Positions 43,779 through 52,601 of a DNA stretch of 64,000 nt are shown here, piece after piece. Where the stretch lies: positions 186,001 to 250,000 of the forward strand of contig JADJJH010000002.1 of the NCBI GenBank assembly GCA_016706595.1. Reading direction: 5' to 3'. The notes under the pieces were generated by a model. That model was not told where the DNA came from and did no database searches. It saw only the letters and a list, made by a program, of their open reading frames with translations. The translations under genes were made by a program, and so were the position numbers. The first letter of the stretch is position 1, and each line of letters begins with the position of its first letter. The DNA comes from Bacteroidota bacterium. Lineage in GTDB: Bacteria; Bacteroidota; Bacteroidia; Chitinophagales; Chitinophagaceae.

Positions 43779-43808
43779 TTGTATGCAAAAGGGAATCCCT
43801 TATTTTTA
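43779..43808 (+). promoter_or_regulatory. Promoter of the yfhO-like gene
   Basis: TTG at 43779-43781, 19 nt, then TATTTTTA at 43801-43808 (one mismatch). Because the box lies downstream of an in-frame ATG at 43783, it points to ATG 43828 as the start. Confidence 0.5.
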
Positions 43809-43827
43809 TGGCTTCAAAAATCCTTTC

Positions 43828-46347
43828 ATGAACGAAGCATTCAAAAAGTCGGCACTTACTAACCTCATTGCCATCGCCTTATTTCTAGTTATTAGTCTGC
43901 TATACAGTTTACCCGCTTTACAAGGCAAAGAACTGAGTGTGCATGATACCGTATCGTGGATGTCGATGAGCGAAGAAGCTCGTGCTTGGTACGAAAAAAC
44001 CGGCGAAAACCCCATGTGGACCAACTCGATGTTTGGTGGTATGCCAACGTATACCACCTATATGAGGGGCACAAATTATGTGTATTCTATTCAAGAGTTT
44101 ATAGTAGATATAATGCCTAAACCGGCTTTCTTCTTTTTTATTGCCATGCTATGTTTTTATATGCTCATGATGAGTTGGCGAGTAAATAAATGGGTGGGTG
44201 TAATTGGCGCAATAGCCTATGCATTTGCTGCCTATAACTTGCAGATTATTACAGTTGGGCACAATACAAAAATGTTTAGCATTGCCTACATGCCTTTAGT
44301 ATTGGCCGGTATGCATTGGGTTTATAAAGGTAAATATATAAGCGGTGCCGGTGCTGCCTTGTTGGGCTTAGCCTTATTGATTTCAAATAGTATGGTACAG
44401 GTCGATTACTATTTGATTGTATTTATCATGCCGGTTTTTGTGATAGGATATTTGATAGAAGCAATTAAAGCCAACACTATAAAACAATTTGTAATTGCCT
44501 CGGCCATTATGTTATTTGTAGGTTTATTATCGGTTGCCCCTTCGCTTGATCAGGTGCTAGTAAGCAAAGAATATGCGAAAGTAACCATGCGGGGTGGACA
44601 AAGTGAACTTACCCTTGGAAAAAAGGAAATCAAAAAAAATGGAGGATTAGATAAGGACTATGCCTTTAGATGGAGCCAAGGGATTGGTGAAACATTTACA
44701 CTATTATCTCCAAATTTATATGGAGGCGGTGGAAGAGTTGATGTTGGAACAGGTTCGAAAACATATGAGGTAATGAGCCAATTAGCAGGTGAGGAAAATG
44801 CCGAAAATTTTTCGAAAAACGTACCCATGTACTGGGGTGCTCAACCCTTCTTGGCTGGTCCAAATTATTTTGGTGCCATTATTATTTTTCTTTTTGTAAT
44901 GGGCTTGTTTATTGTAAAAAATCCATTTAAATGGGTGATCACTGCAGTGGCTTTATTAGGCATTATGCTTTCGTGGGGTCGACATTTTAGTGCCTTCAAT
45001 TATTTCCTTTTCGATCATTTGCCTTACTATAATAATTTCCGTACACCCAGTATGGCTATGGTAATACCCGGATTAATGTTTTGCTTGTTGGCACTTTGGG
45101 CTTTACATGAATTTATTTCAGAAAAATTTGAAAGTAAGCAGCTGATAGATTATTTGAAGAAAGCGGTTATTATTACCGGCGGACTTTGTTTATTACTTTC
45201 AATGGGTGGAAGAATGTTTCTTTCGTTTAAAGGTGAAAATGATGAAGCCTTGAAAAGACAATTAACGCAAAGTTTTGGAAATAATGAGCAAGCAGCTACG
45301 CAAGTATTTAATGCCATCCTCGAAGATCGTCCTGCCGTGGCTATGCATGATGGATTGCGTTCATTAGCTTTTATATTATTAGCGGCTGCGGTGCTATGGT
45401 TATTTGCTACTAAAAAAATTAAATTAAATGCAGCATTAGCCGGCGTAGGCATATTAGTTGCGATAGACTTATTGGGTTTAGGTAGCCGATATTTGAACGA
45501 AGAAAGTTATATGGAGAAAGATGCATTTGAAGCGCAGTTTGCACCAAGCCCGGTTGACCAACAAATATTACAAGATAAAGATCCTTACTATAGAGTGTTT
45601 GATATTTCGGGGGATACGTATAATAATGCCATGGGTGCTTTTCATCATAAAATGATAGGTGGCTATCATCCCGCAAAAATGGAATCGTATCAAGATCTGA
45701 TCGATCATCAAATTCAACCAGCATCACAAAAAATGAATGCGCAAGTATTGAATATGCTGAATACGAAGTATATCATTTTTAACGGACAAAATAATCAACC
45801 TGCGGTACAACCAAATCCGGGTGCTTGTGGTAATGGATGGTTTGTAAATACTGTAAAAGTAGTTGAGAATGCCGATGCTGAAATGTTAGCCTTGAATGCC
45901 GAAAATATTGGCGATACTGCACAAGTTGCCAACGCATTTCGTGCAAAAGAAATGGCGGTTGTACAAAAGAAAAATTGGAAAGCAAATACTACCTCTTTTG
46001 AGAAAGATAGTAGCGCAAACATTCAACTTACAAAGTACGGATTGAATGATTTAAGCTTCACATCAACAAATAGCAAGGAAGGTTTTGCCGTGTTTGCCGA
46101 TATTTATTACCCTATGGGATGGAAGGCATATGTAGATGGCAAAGAAGTTGAAATAATAAAAACCAATTACTTGTTGCGAGGATTGATGATTCCTGCAGGG
46201 CAGCACAAAATAGAATTTAAGTTTCGACCTGAAACTTATCTTAAATGGAATAAGTTAAGCATGCTTTCATCGGTACTCATTTTATTGATTATTGCAGCGG
46301 GTATTGGATTTGGATTGAAGCAAGAATTTAAAAAAGAGCAAGCTTAA
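43828..46347 (+). CDS. YfhO-family polytopic membrane protein
   Basis: About 839 residues from the ATG at 43828. The first two thirds alternate hydrophobic spans and loops, with SLLYSLPALQGKELSVHDTVSW and MWTNSMFGGMPTYT, the DxxxW-type first loop typical of GT-C glycosyltransferase-like YfhO proteins. The C-terminal third is a soluble beta domain (DIYYPMGWKAYVDGKEVE) and a final span. In Gram-positive bacteria YfhO adds glucosyl groups to lipoteichoic acid; in Bacteroidota it presumably transfers sugars from a lipid carrier to a periplasmic acceptor, unproven. The GNAT gene starts one base after its stop. Confidence 0.9.
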   Translation: MNEAFKKSALTNLIAIALFLVISLLYSLPALQGKELSVHDTVSWMSMSEEARAWYEKTGENPMWTNSMFGGMPTYTTYMRGTNYVYSIQEFIVDIMPKPAFFFFIAMLCFYMLMMSWRVNKWVGVIGAIAYAFAAYNLQIITVGHNTKMFSIAYMPLVLAGMHWVYKGKYISGAGAALLGLALLISNSMVQVDYYLIVFIMPVFVIGYLIEAIKANTIKQFVIASAIMLFVGLLSVAPSLDQVLVSKEYAKVTMRGGQSELTLGKKEIKKNGGLDKDYAFRWSQGIGETFTLLSPNLYGGGGRVDVGTGSKTYEVMSQLAGEENAENFSKNVPMYWGAQPFLAGPNYFGAIIIFLFVMGLFIVKNPFKWVITAVALLGIMLSWGRHFSAFNYFLFDHLPYYNNFRTPSMAMVIPGLMFCLLALWALHEFISEKFESKQLIDYLKKAVIITGGLCLLLSMGGRMFLSFKGENDEALKRQLTQSFGNNEQAATQVFNAILEDRPAVAMHDGLRSLAFILLAAAVLWLFATKKIKLNAALAGVGILVAIDLLGLGSRYLNEESYMEKDAFEAQFAPSPVDQQILQDKDPYYRVFDISGDTYNNAMGAFHHKMIGGYHPAKMESYQDLIDHQIQPASQKMNAQVLNMLNTKYIIFNGQNNQPAVQPNPGACGNGWFVNTVKVVENADAEMLALNAENIGDTAQVANAFRAKEMAVVQKKNWKANTTSFEKDSSANIQLTKYGLNDLSFTSTNSKEGFAVFADIYYPMGWKAYVDGKEVEIIKTNYLLRGLMIPAGQHKIEFKFRPETYLKWNKLSMLSSVLILLIIAAGIGFGLKQEFKKEQA

Positions 46348-46348
46348 G

Positions 46349-46810
46349 ATGCCTACATTTCATATACGAGATGCTGAGCCTGCAGATGTAGAACTTATTC
46401 TTTCATTCATTCGGGAATTGGCAGTTTATGAAAAAATGGAAGATGAAGTAGTGGCTGATGAAACTACATTGAGTGAATATCTATTCGATAAAAAATCTTG
46501 TCATTGCATTTTAGCATTTGAAAATGATTTACCGATAGGGTTCGCATTATACTTTTTTAATTTCTCAACTTTCGTAGGTAAACAAGGCTTATACCTTGAA
46601 GATTTATTTGTGAAGCCTGAACATAGAGGCAAAGGGTATGGTAAGAAATTATTGTTTGAACTGATGCAAATCGCGAAGCAGAAAAAATGTGCACGCATGG
46701 AATGGGCAGTTTTGAATTGGAATACACCTGCCATCGAATTTTACAAAAGTATAGGTGCAAAAGCGATGAGCGAATGGACGGTTTATCGAATGACAGATTC
46801 ACAATTTTAG
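46349..46810 (+). CDS. GNAT-family N-acetyltransferase, diamine acetyltransferase-like
   Basis: A 153-residue acetyl-CoA-dependent transferase. It reads like spermidine/spermine N-acetyltransferase: HIRDAEPADVELILSFIRELA at the start, LYLEDLFVKPEHRGKGYGKKLL in the acetyl-CoA site (the RGKGYG loop), and VLNWNTPAIEFYKSIGA near the end, the last motif typical of diamine acetyltransferases. Substrates may be polyamines or thialysine. It is directly behind the yfhO-like gene with a one-base gap, so the two are in one operon although the pairing has no obvious logic. Confidence 0.9.
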   Translation: MPTFHIRDAEPADVELILSFIRELAVYEKMEDEVVADETTLSEYLFDKKSCHCILAFENDLPIGFALYFFNFSTFVGKQGLYLEDLFVKPEHRGKGYGKKLLFELMQIAKQKKCARMEWAVLNWNTPAIEFYKSIGAKAMSEWTVYRMTDSQF

Positions 46811-46896
46811 ATAGCTCATTGATTATTTCATCAGCTGAAAAAGTTGATTATCATGAATTTTATAGGCTTTCACGTATTTTAGCAAAAACATTTTTT

Positions 46897-48804
46897 ATGA
46901 AACTTTTTTTTAGTTCGATTCTTCTGCTTTTATTAAGTGCTAAAATCAGTGCACAAGATCAAGTAATAAATTCAACGGGTGTATTTTCCGGTCCGTTTAC
47001 CATGCCAAAATTAAGTTCAAGTTCAAAAATTGATAATCATAAACCTATGTGGCATATCAGTTTCCAATCGATGCCCAATGAGGCAGAAGAAGATATCTTT
47101 CATCTTGAGGACCTCAAGAAAATAAAGATGGCGCAAAAAATGAAATCCATTGAAAATGGAAATTCAATACCTTCTTTTAAAAAAACAAGAGCCACAACGC
47201 CAACCATTGGTGTAAATTTTAATGGCAATGCATTAAACTCATTTACCCCTAACGATAATACCATTGCCGTTTCGAATGGAGGAAAGATAGTGAGTTGTAT
47301 CAATGAAGGCATAGCTTACTATGATACCTTGGGAAACACATTGATGTCGCAAATAACCTGGACAGATTTTGTGAATGATGCATCATTGAATCAGGGGAAG
47401 TATGATCCAAGAGTGATTTATGATAATTTACACGACCGATTTATTGTGGTGCTTTTGCATGGATATAGTTCATCAACCACAAAGGTTTTAGTTAGCTTTT
47501 CAAAAACAAATAACCCTTTGGATGGCTGGAATAATTATGCCTTATCGGGTAATCCTTATAATGATACCACTTGGACCGATTTTCCAACGATTGGGATTAG
47601 CGATTCGGATTTATTTATAAATGGAAATCGTTTTGGCGATGCCCCAAATTATAATTGGAAAGAAACGTATATCTATCAAATAGGATTAGCGGAAGGTTAT
47701 GCCGGTACGTCGTTGAATTTTGGTTTATGGCATCAAATTCAAACACCCGATGGTAATGATGGCATTACTTTATATCCAGCTTCTCATGGTGCCGGTGAAG
47801 CCATGCCAAGTAAAATGTATTTTGTACAACTTATGCCCGATTCTGGTTCGCATGTATATTTATACGAACTCAATGGAAGCTTAAACGCAGCAACCAAAAC
47901 GCTTACCGCATCGCAATATGCCATTCCGCATTTTGAAACTTGTGCCAATGCATTAGAGAAGGATCCAACCACGGGTGCTATCGATTCATTAAGTACAGGT
48001 GCTGCTTGGACCGCCAATGCATTTTATAATAACAAGGTGGTACATTTTAGTTTTTGTGCCGATATCGCTAGCGGATGGTGTGGTGTGCATTATGGAAGAA
48101 TATACTTAGATTCAAATAAAGCTACTGTTACAAACTACGGACAAGCAGGTACCGATTTATGTTATCCTGCCATTGCTTATTTTGGTTACGATAGTAGCGA
48201 TCAAAGTGCGGTACTAGCTTACGAAAGATCAGACACTTTAACCTTACCCGAAACAGGGGTATTGAGTATCGATAATGCCATGACATGGAGCAATATGCAA
48301 ACGGTAAAAGCAGGAGATACCTCAGTAAATATTTTGTATCCACCATCGCCACCATTTTTTATGCCCGAACGATGGGGCGATTATACAGGTATGTGCAGAA
48401 AATATAATAGCGTAATTCCACAAGCATGGATGGCAGGCGGTTTTGGAGCCAATGCTTTACGTAAAAATTCATACGGAACATGGATAGCACAAATTATTAC
48501 CAACGAGGTTCAACCCAATGCGGTAATTGATATAAGCGATCCAAAAGAAAAAGCAATTTTATACCCAAATCCTGCGGCTGATTTTTTTAATCTTGAATTT
48601 TATAATGAAAAGGCCGGCGATATTTCAATTGATATTTTTGATATGCAAGGAAGATTGATTAAGAATTTATTGCATGATTTTTTAGGTGCAAGCAATAACC
48701 GAATTTCATTTAACAAGCTGATGCTGCCTGCAGGAAATTATATTCTTCGCGTAAGCCGAAATAAAGCAAGTACCCATGATGTGAAATTTAGTGTGGTGAA
48801 ATAA
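46897..48804 (+). CDS. Secreted protein with T9SS type A sorting domain
   Basis: A 635-residue exported protein (MKLFFSSILLLLLSAKISAQ signal). The body has NGNALNSFTPNDNTIAVSNG near residue 110 and later DYTGMCRKYNSVIPQAWMAG, WTANAFYNNKVVHFSF and SSTTKVLVSFSKTNNP, reminiscent of beta-propeller proteins; I cannot name the fold. The C-terminal domain is type A: ILYPNPAADFFNLEF, IFDMQGRLIKNLL and LPAGNYILRVSRNKA. It is expected to be exported by T9SS. The start is ATG 46897; the frame is open to 46687, inside the GNAT gene, but only this ATG gives a signal peptide. Confidence 0.88.
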   Translation: MKLFFSSILLLLLSAKISAQDQVINSTGVFSGPFTMPKLSSSSKIDNHKPMWHISFQSMPNEAEEDIFHLEDLKKIKMAQKMKSIENGNSIPSFKKTRATTPTIGVNFNGNALNSFTPNDNTIAVSNGGKIVSCINEGIAYYDTLGNTLMSQITWTDFVNDASLNQGKYDPRVIYDNLHDRFIVVLLHGYSSSTTKVLVSFSKTNNPLDGWNNYALSGNPYNDTTWTDFPTIGISDSDLFINGNRFGDAPNYNWKETYIYQIGLAEGYAGTSLNFGLWHQIQTPDGNDGITLYPASHGAGEAMPSKMYFVQLMPDSGSHVYLYELNGSLNAATKTLTASQYAIPHFETCANALEKDPTTGAIDSLSTGAAWTANAFYNNKVVHFSFCADIASGWCGVHYGRIYLDSNKATVTNYGQAGTDLCYPAIAYFGYDSSDQSAVLAYERSDTLTLPETGVLSIDNAMTWSNMQTVKAGDTSVNILYPPSPPFFMPERWGDYTGMCRKYNSVIPQAWMAGGFGANALRKNSYGTWIAQIITNEVQPNAVIDISDPKEKAILYPNPAADFFNLEFYNEKAGDISIDIFDMQGRLIKNLLHDFLGASNNRISFNKLMLPAGNYILRVSRNKASTHDVKFSVVK

Positions 48805-48952
48805 ATGCAACGCATTGAAAATTGTAATCTGATATTTTCAATAATCTTATTCGAACTATTACGTTTTATTCATGATTTCTAACATGATAAATATCATATC
48901 CTCTGCAAATTCATATCTGATGGTTATATCCTTTTTGCGGATTGTAGAACAA

Positions 48953-48960
48953 TACCTTTG
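48953..48960 (+). promoter_or_regulatory. Promoter -7 box for the 49-54 kb cluster
   Basis: TACCTTTG at 48953-48960, 23 bases before the ATG at 48984. The nearest TTTG upstream ends at 48937, only 15 nt away. Confidence 0.45.
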
Positions 48961-48983
48961 CAAATTGAATAGCTCTATAATTT

Positions 48984-50798
48984 ATGCAACACAATCCCCC
49001 TCATACTTTTCATATCCCTGTTATGGGTTTAAGTTTTACATTGGATACACCCATTAAAGTAGCACAATATGGAATTTCATCTGTGCTTTCGATTGTTGAA
49101 GACGATTTAATAGAACGTATGCGTGAAGTAATTTGTAAAAATGAAGAATTGCCTTTCGATGCTATTCCTATCCAAACTTTTGATTACAGAGCAAAGCGAA
49201 TTACTGCTTATCTGAATTTGCTTCACGATATCGTAGATCGTCAAATGCATGAATTACAAACTGCCAATTTCAGTGATAGCAAATTATTGAATCAATATTA
49301 TGAACTTCTTCCGGAAGGTAGTGAAGTAAAAAAATTATTTTTAAGTCTGGCTAATCTTGATGGTACTATTCGCCAAGATGCAGAAGCGAAATTGAAAAAT
49401 TTTTTGCAAGCCGGATCCATCGATGTAAATATCATGACGAAAGTTGATAAACTTAATTATGATAAAGAGGGCAATACTTTACCCACTGAATTTTCAGACG
49501 CGCTTTCAGCCTTGCGTGGCTATGCCTTAAGTAAGTTACATTCTTCGGTAGTTTTTTCAGCAGGATTAAATCCTCGTTTATTCGCATATTGCGAAAATTT
49601 CGATGATTTTTATCCGGATGAAAATGGCTACATCAAAAAGAAAATTATTCTTAAGGTGAGTGATTATCGCTCGGCATATATACAAGGCAAATACTTAGCA
49701 AAACGTGGTTTATGGATTTCAGAATTTCGCGTTGAATCGGGAATCAATTGCGGAGGACATGCTTTTATTTCAAGTGGTATTTTATTTGGACCCATCTTAG
49801 AAGAATTCAAAAACAAACGAACAGAACTTTTCGAAGAATTACGACATGAATGTAATACTGCCTTAGCAAACTTAAATCGTTACACATTAGCCAAACAACC
49901 TGAGTTTAAAATCACTGCTCAAGGTGGAATAGGCAATGCCGCTGAAAATGAATTTCTTTTACGATATTATGAATTAGATAGTACTGGCTGGGGAAGTCCG
50001 TTTTTATTAGTACCCGAAGTTACTACGGTTGATGAACAAACCTTATCGCAATTAGCCAATGCCAAAAAGGAAGATTATTATTTAAGTAATGCATCGCCAT
50101 TAGGAGTTCCATTTAATAATTTCAAACCTAGCAGTTCTGAGCAACAACGTAAACTTCGTATCGAAAAAAATCGCCCTGGTAGTCCGTGCTATAGAAAATT
50201 TTTAAGTTTCAATACCGAGTTTACTGAAAAGCCAATTTGTACTGCTTCGCGCGAATATCAAAAAAAGAAGATAGATCAATTGCAACAAACTATTCATGAT
50301 CAAACTACACTTCAGCACGAAATTGAAAAACTTACCGAGAAGGATTGTTTATGCGAAGGCCTAAGCGCTTCGGCTTTGATTAAAAACAATGCCGAGATTC
50401 CGCATAAGCTAAGCGCAGTAAGCATTTGTCCGGGCCCCAATTTGGCTTACTTCTCGGGCGTTTTTACCTTAACTGAAATGGTAGATCATATATATGGCAG
50501 GCGTAATATTTTAAACAAACTCAGTAGATCAAATTTATTTGTGAATGAACTGAAGATGTATATGCAATACTTAGTAAATGAAAGTTTAATTATAGGCGAA
50601 GATCTTGCACATAAAAAGGAACAACAACTTCAAAAGTTCAGAGACAATTTAATAGAAGGTATAAATTACTATCGAACCTTGTCGAACAAAATGGAAACCA
50701 AAGCACGAGATTTATTTCAAGGAATGCAAAATGAATTAAAGGAGATAGAAAAAACCTTACAATCCTTGCCCTTAAAATCATCATTACGTTTTATTTAG
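48984..50798 (+). CDS. Putative FMN-type TIM-barrel protein, uncharacterised family
   Basis: A 604-residue cytoplasmic protein of a conserved but unnamed family. The N-terminus HIPVMGLSFTLDTPIKVAQYGISSVLS has the shape of nitronate monooxygenase/enoyl-reductase type barrels; later ITAQGGIGNAAENEFLLRYY and FLLVPEVTTVDE look like the phosphate-binding strand. The C-terminal part (from DYYLSNASPLGVPFNN, residue 364) carries a cysteine-containing region (KPICTASREYQKKK, EKDCLCEGL, SVSICPGPNLAYFSG) that may bind a metal or cluster. Its last ~241 residues recur in the gene at 54425. Tryptophanase follows after 16 bases. Function unknown; a flavoenzyme is my inference. Confidence 0.7.
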   Translation: MQHNPPHTFHIPVMGLSFTLDTPIKVAQYGISSVLSIVEDDLIERMREVICKNEELPFDAIPIQTFDYRAKRITAYLNLLHDIVDRQMHELQTANFSDSKLLNQYYELLPEGSEVKKLFLSLANLDGTIRQDAEAKLKNFLQAGSIDVNIMTKVDKLNYDKEGNTLPTEFSDALSALRGYALSKLHSSVVFSAGLNPRLFAYCENFDDFYPDENGYIKKKIILKVSDYRSAYIQGKYLAKRGLWISEFRVESGINCGGHAFISSGILFGPILEEFKNKRTELFEELRHECNTALANLNRYTLAKQPEFKITAQGGIGNAAENEFLLRYYELDSTGWGSPFLLVPEVTTVDEQTLSQLANAKKEDYYLSNASPLGVPFNNFKPSSSEQQRKLRIEKNRPGSPCYRKFLSFNTEFTEKPICTASREYQKKKIDQLQQTIHDQTTLQHEIEKLTEKDCLCEGLSASALIKNNAEIPHKLSAVSICPGPNLAYFSGVFTLTEMVDHIYGRRNILNKLSRSNLFVNELKMYMQYLVNESLIIGEDLAHKKEQQLQKFRDNLIEGINYYRTLSNKMETKARDLFQGMQNELKEIEKTLQSLPLKSSLRFI

Positions 50799-50814
50799 AA
50801 AATCATTAAAAATC

Positions 50815-52191
50815 ATGATGAGAAGGACCTTATTCGAACCCTTTAAAATAAAAATGGTAGAACCTATAAGGGTTACTACCCCTGAGTTTAGGCAAAAAAT
50901 ATTAGAACAAGCCGGCAATAATCCATTTTTACTTCACTCATCAGATGTTTTAATTGATTTACTTACTGATAGCGGTACCGGTGCCATGAGTGATAAACAA
51001 TGGGCAGGTATTATGATAGGAGATGAGAGTTATGCCGGCGCCAAAAGTTGGGAACACTTAGAATCTGTTGTGAAAGAACTTACCGGAATGCCTTATGTAC
51101 TTCCAACTCATCAAGGCAGAGCAGCAGAAAGAATTTTATATAATATATTAGGCGGTGTCGGAAAAGTATTTATTAGCAATACCCATTTTGATACTACCCG
51201 AGCTAATATTGAATTTACGGGTTCAACAGCAATTGATATCATTTATGAAGAATCTAAAGACCCTGAATTGGATTTGCCATTTAAGGGAAATATAGACATC
51301 GAATCGTTAAAACAATTAATTACACAATATGGTAGGCAAAAGATTGGTGCTGTAATTATTACTGTTACTAATAATTCGGCGGGCGGACAACCTGTAAGCA
51401 TGCGCAATGTGAAAGACCTTCGTGAAATTTGCAACCAACATAATTTATTGTTAGTAATAGATGGATGTAGAATTGCCGAAAACGCTTACTTCATTAAGCA
51501 TCGTGAAGATGGTTATGCGCATAAAAGTTATCTTGATATTGCTAAAGAAATGTTGAGTTTAGGTGACGCATTTATTATGAGTGCAAAAAAAGATGGACTC
51601 GTAAATACAGGCGGATTGTTAACCCTTCGCGATGAAGCATTATCGGTGAAGTGTAAAAATTTGTTGATTATCTCAGAAGGATTTACAACCTATGGAGGTT
51701 TAGCTGGTCGTGATATGGAAGCCTTAGCAATAGGACTTACGGAAGTTTTTAATGAAGATTATTTACATTACCGCATTCGAAGTACTGCCTATTTAGGTGA
51801 ACACCTGAAAGCGAAAGGAGTTCCAGTGGTTTGGCCAATTGGAGGACATGCCGTTTACGTTGATGCAGGGAAATTATTTCCGCATATTCCTATTCAAGAG
51901 TATCCCGGACAATCTTTAGTTTGCGATTTATATACACATGGAGGTATTCGAAGTGTTGAAGTAGGCTCGGTAATGTTTGGCAAGTATGATGAGGATGGTC
52001 AACTCATTCCGGCAGTAAATGAATTGGTACGATTGGCTATACCAAGAAGAGTATATACACAAAGCCATATCGACTACGTATTGGATGTGTTTGATGCTAT
52101 TCTTGAATTAAGGGATCAAAAAAGAGGATACAAAATTATTTACGAACCTCCTTTTCTTCGTCATTTTACCGCACGATTTGAAAAATGCTAA
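50815..52191 (+). CDS. tnaA: Tryptophanase
   Basis: A PLP enzyme splitting tryptophan into indole, pyruvate and ammonia. Motifs of the tryptophanase/tyrosine phenol-lyase family are full: FLLHSSDVLIDLLTDSGTGA, PTHQGRAAE, TVTNNSAGGQPVS, SAKKDGLVNTGG with the PLP lysine, and LRHFTARF near the end. The position that is Arg in tyrosine phenol-lyase (SMERG) is Val here (SVEVG), favouring tryptophanase. Length is 458 residues. There is no tnaC-like leader and no tryptophan permease beside it. It sits 16 bases after the barrel protein and overlaps norC by seven bases, so its product may be tied to the redox genes. Confidence 0.93.
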   Translation: MMRRTLFEPFKIKMVEPIRVTTPEFRQKILEQAGNNPFLLHSSDVLIDLLTDSGTGAMSDKQWAGIMIGDESYAGAKSWEHLESVVKELTGMPYVLPTHQGRAAERILYNILGGVGKVFISNTHFDTTRANIEFTGSTAIDIIYEESKDPELDLPFKGNIDIESLKQLITQYGRQKIGAVIITVTNNSAGGQPVSMRNVKDLREICNQHNLLLVIDGCRIAENAYFIKHREDGYAHKSYLDIAKEMLSLGDAFIMSAKKDGLVNTGGLLTLRDEALSVKCKNLLIISEGFTTYGGLAGRDMEALAIGLTEVFNEDYLHYRIRSTAYLGEHLKAKGVPVVWPIGGHAVYVDAGKLFPHIPIQEYPGQSLVCDLYTHGGIRSVEVGSVMFGKYDEDGQLIPAVNELVRLAIPRRVYTQSHIDYVLDVFDAILELRDQKRGYKIIYEPPFLRHFTARFEKC

Positions 52192-52601
52192 ACAAAACAG
52201 CCATATCAATCTATACAATTATATGCATATGCTTTATCTTTTATTCATTTAGTATTTATCTGCAACCATCGTATTTGCAAAATGAAAAGATGACTAATCA
52301 AGCGTCTAATGGTCGTTTAGTTTGGCAAAAATATAACTGCCAAAGTTGCCATCAGCTTTATGGATTAGGAGGATACCTCGGTCCCGATCTTACAAATATG
52401 TGTGCTTCGCCAAAGAAAAATGAGGCTTTTATGAAATCAATACTAGAAAGTGGAATCCGACAAATGCCTTCATTTGCGCTAAGCAACAAAGAAATAAAAT
52501 CATTATATGCATTTTTGAAGGATGTCAATAAAACCGGAGTGTCAGATCCTCGAATGTTTCACAGCGCAGGATTTGGTATGATCGAATCAAATGAAAGATA
52601 G
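52185..52601 (+). CDS. norC: NorC-like membrane-bound cytochrome c
   Basis: A 138-residue subunit with one N-terminal membrane span (ISIYTIICICFIFYSFSIYL) and a periplasmic c-type heme site: NCQSCHQLYGLGGYLGPDLTNM, the CxxCH and GGYxGPDLT segment of nitric oxide reductase NorC. The Met ligand is in RQMPSFALS. It would take electrons from soluble cytochrome c and pass them to the NorB subunit. Its end overlaps the NorB-like start by 11 bases and its start overlaps tnaA by seven, so all three are translationally coupled. Confidence 0.9.
   Translation: MLNKTAISIYTIICICFIFYSFSIYLQPSYLQNEKMTNQASNGRLVWQKYNCQSCHQLYGLGGYLGPDLTNMCASPKKNEAFMKSILESGIRQMPSFALSNKEIKSLYAFLKDVNKTGVSDPRMFHSAGFGMIESNER

Noticed and set aside
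50815..52191. Tyrosine phenol-lyase instead of tryptophanase
   Set aside because: The arginine that binds the phenol ring in tyrosine phenol-lyase is valine here (SVEVG), and surrounding motifs fit tryptophanase.
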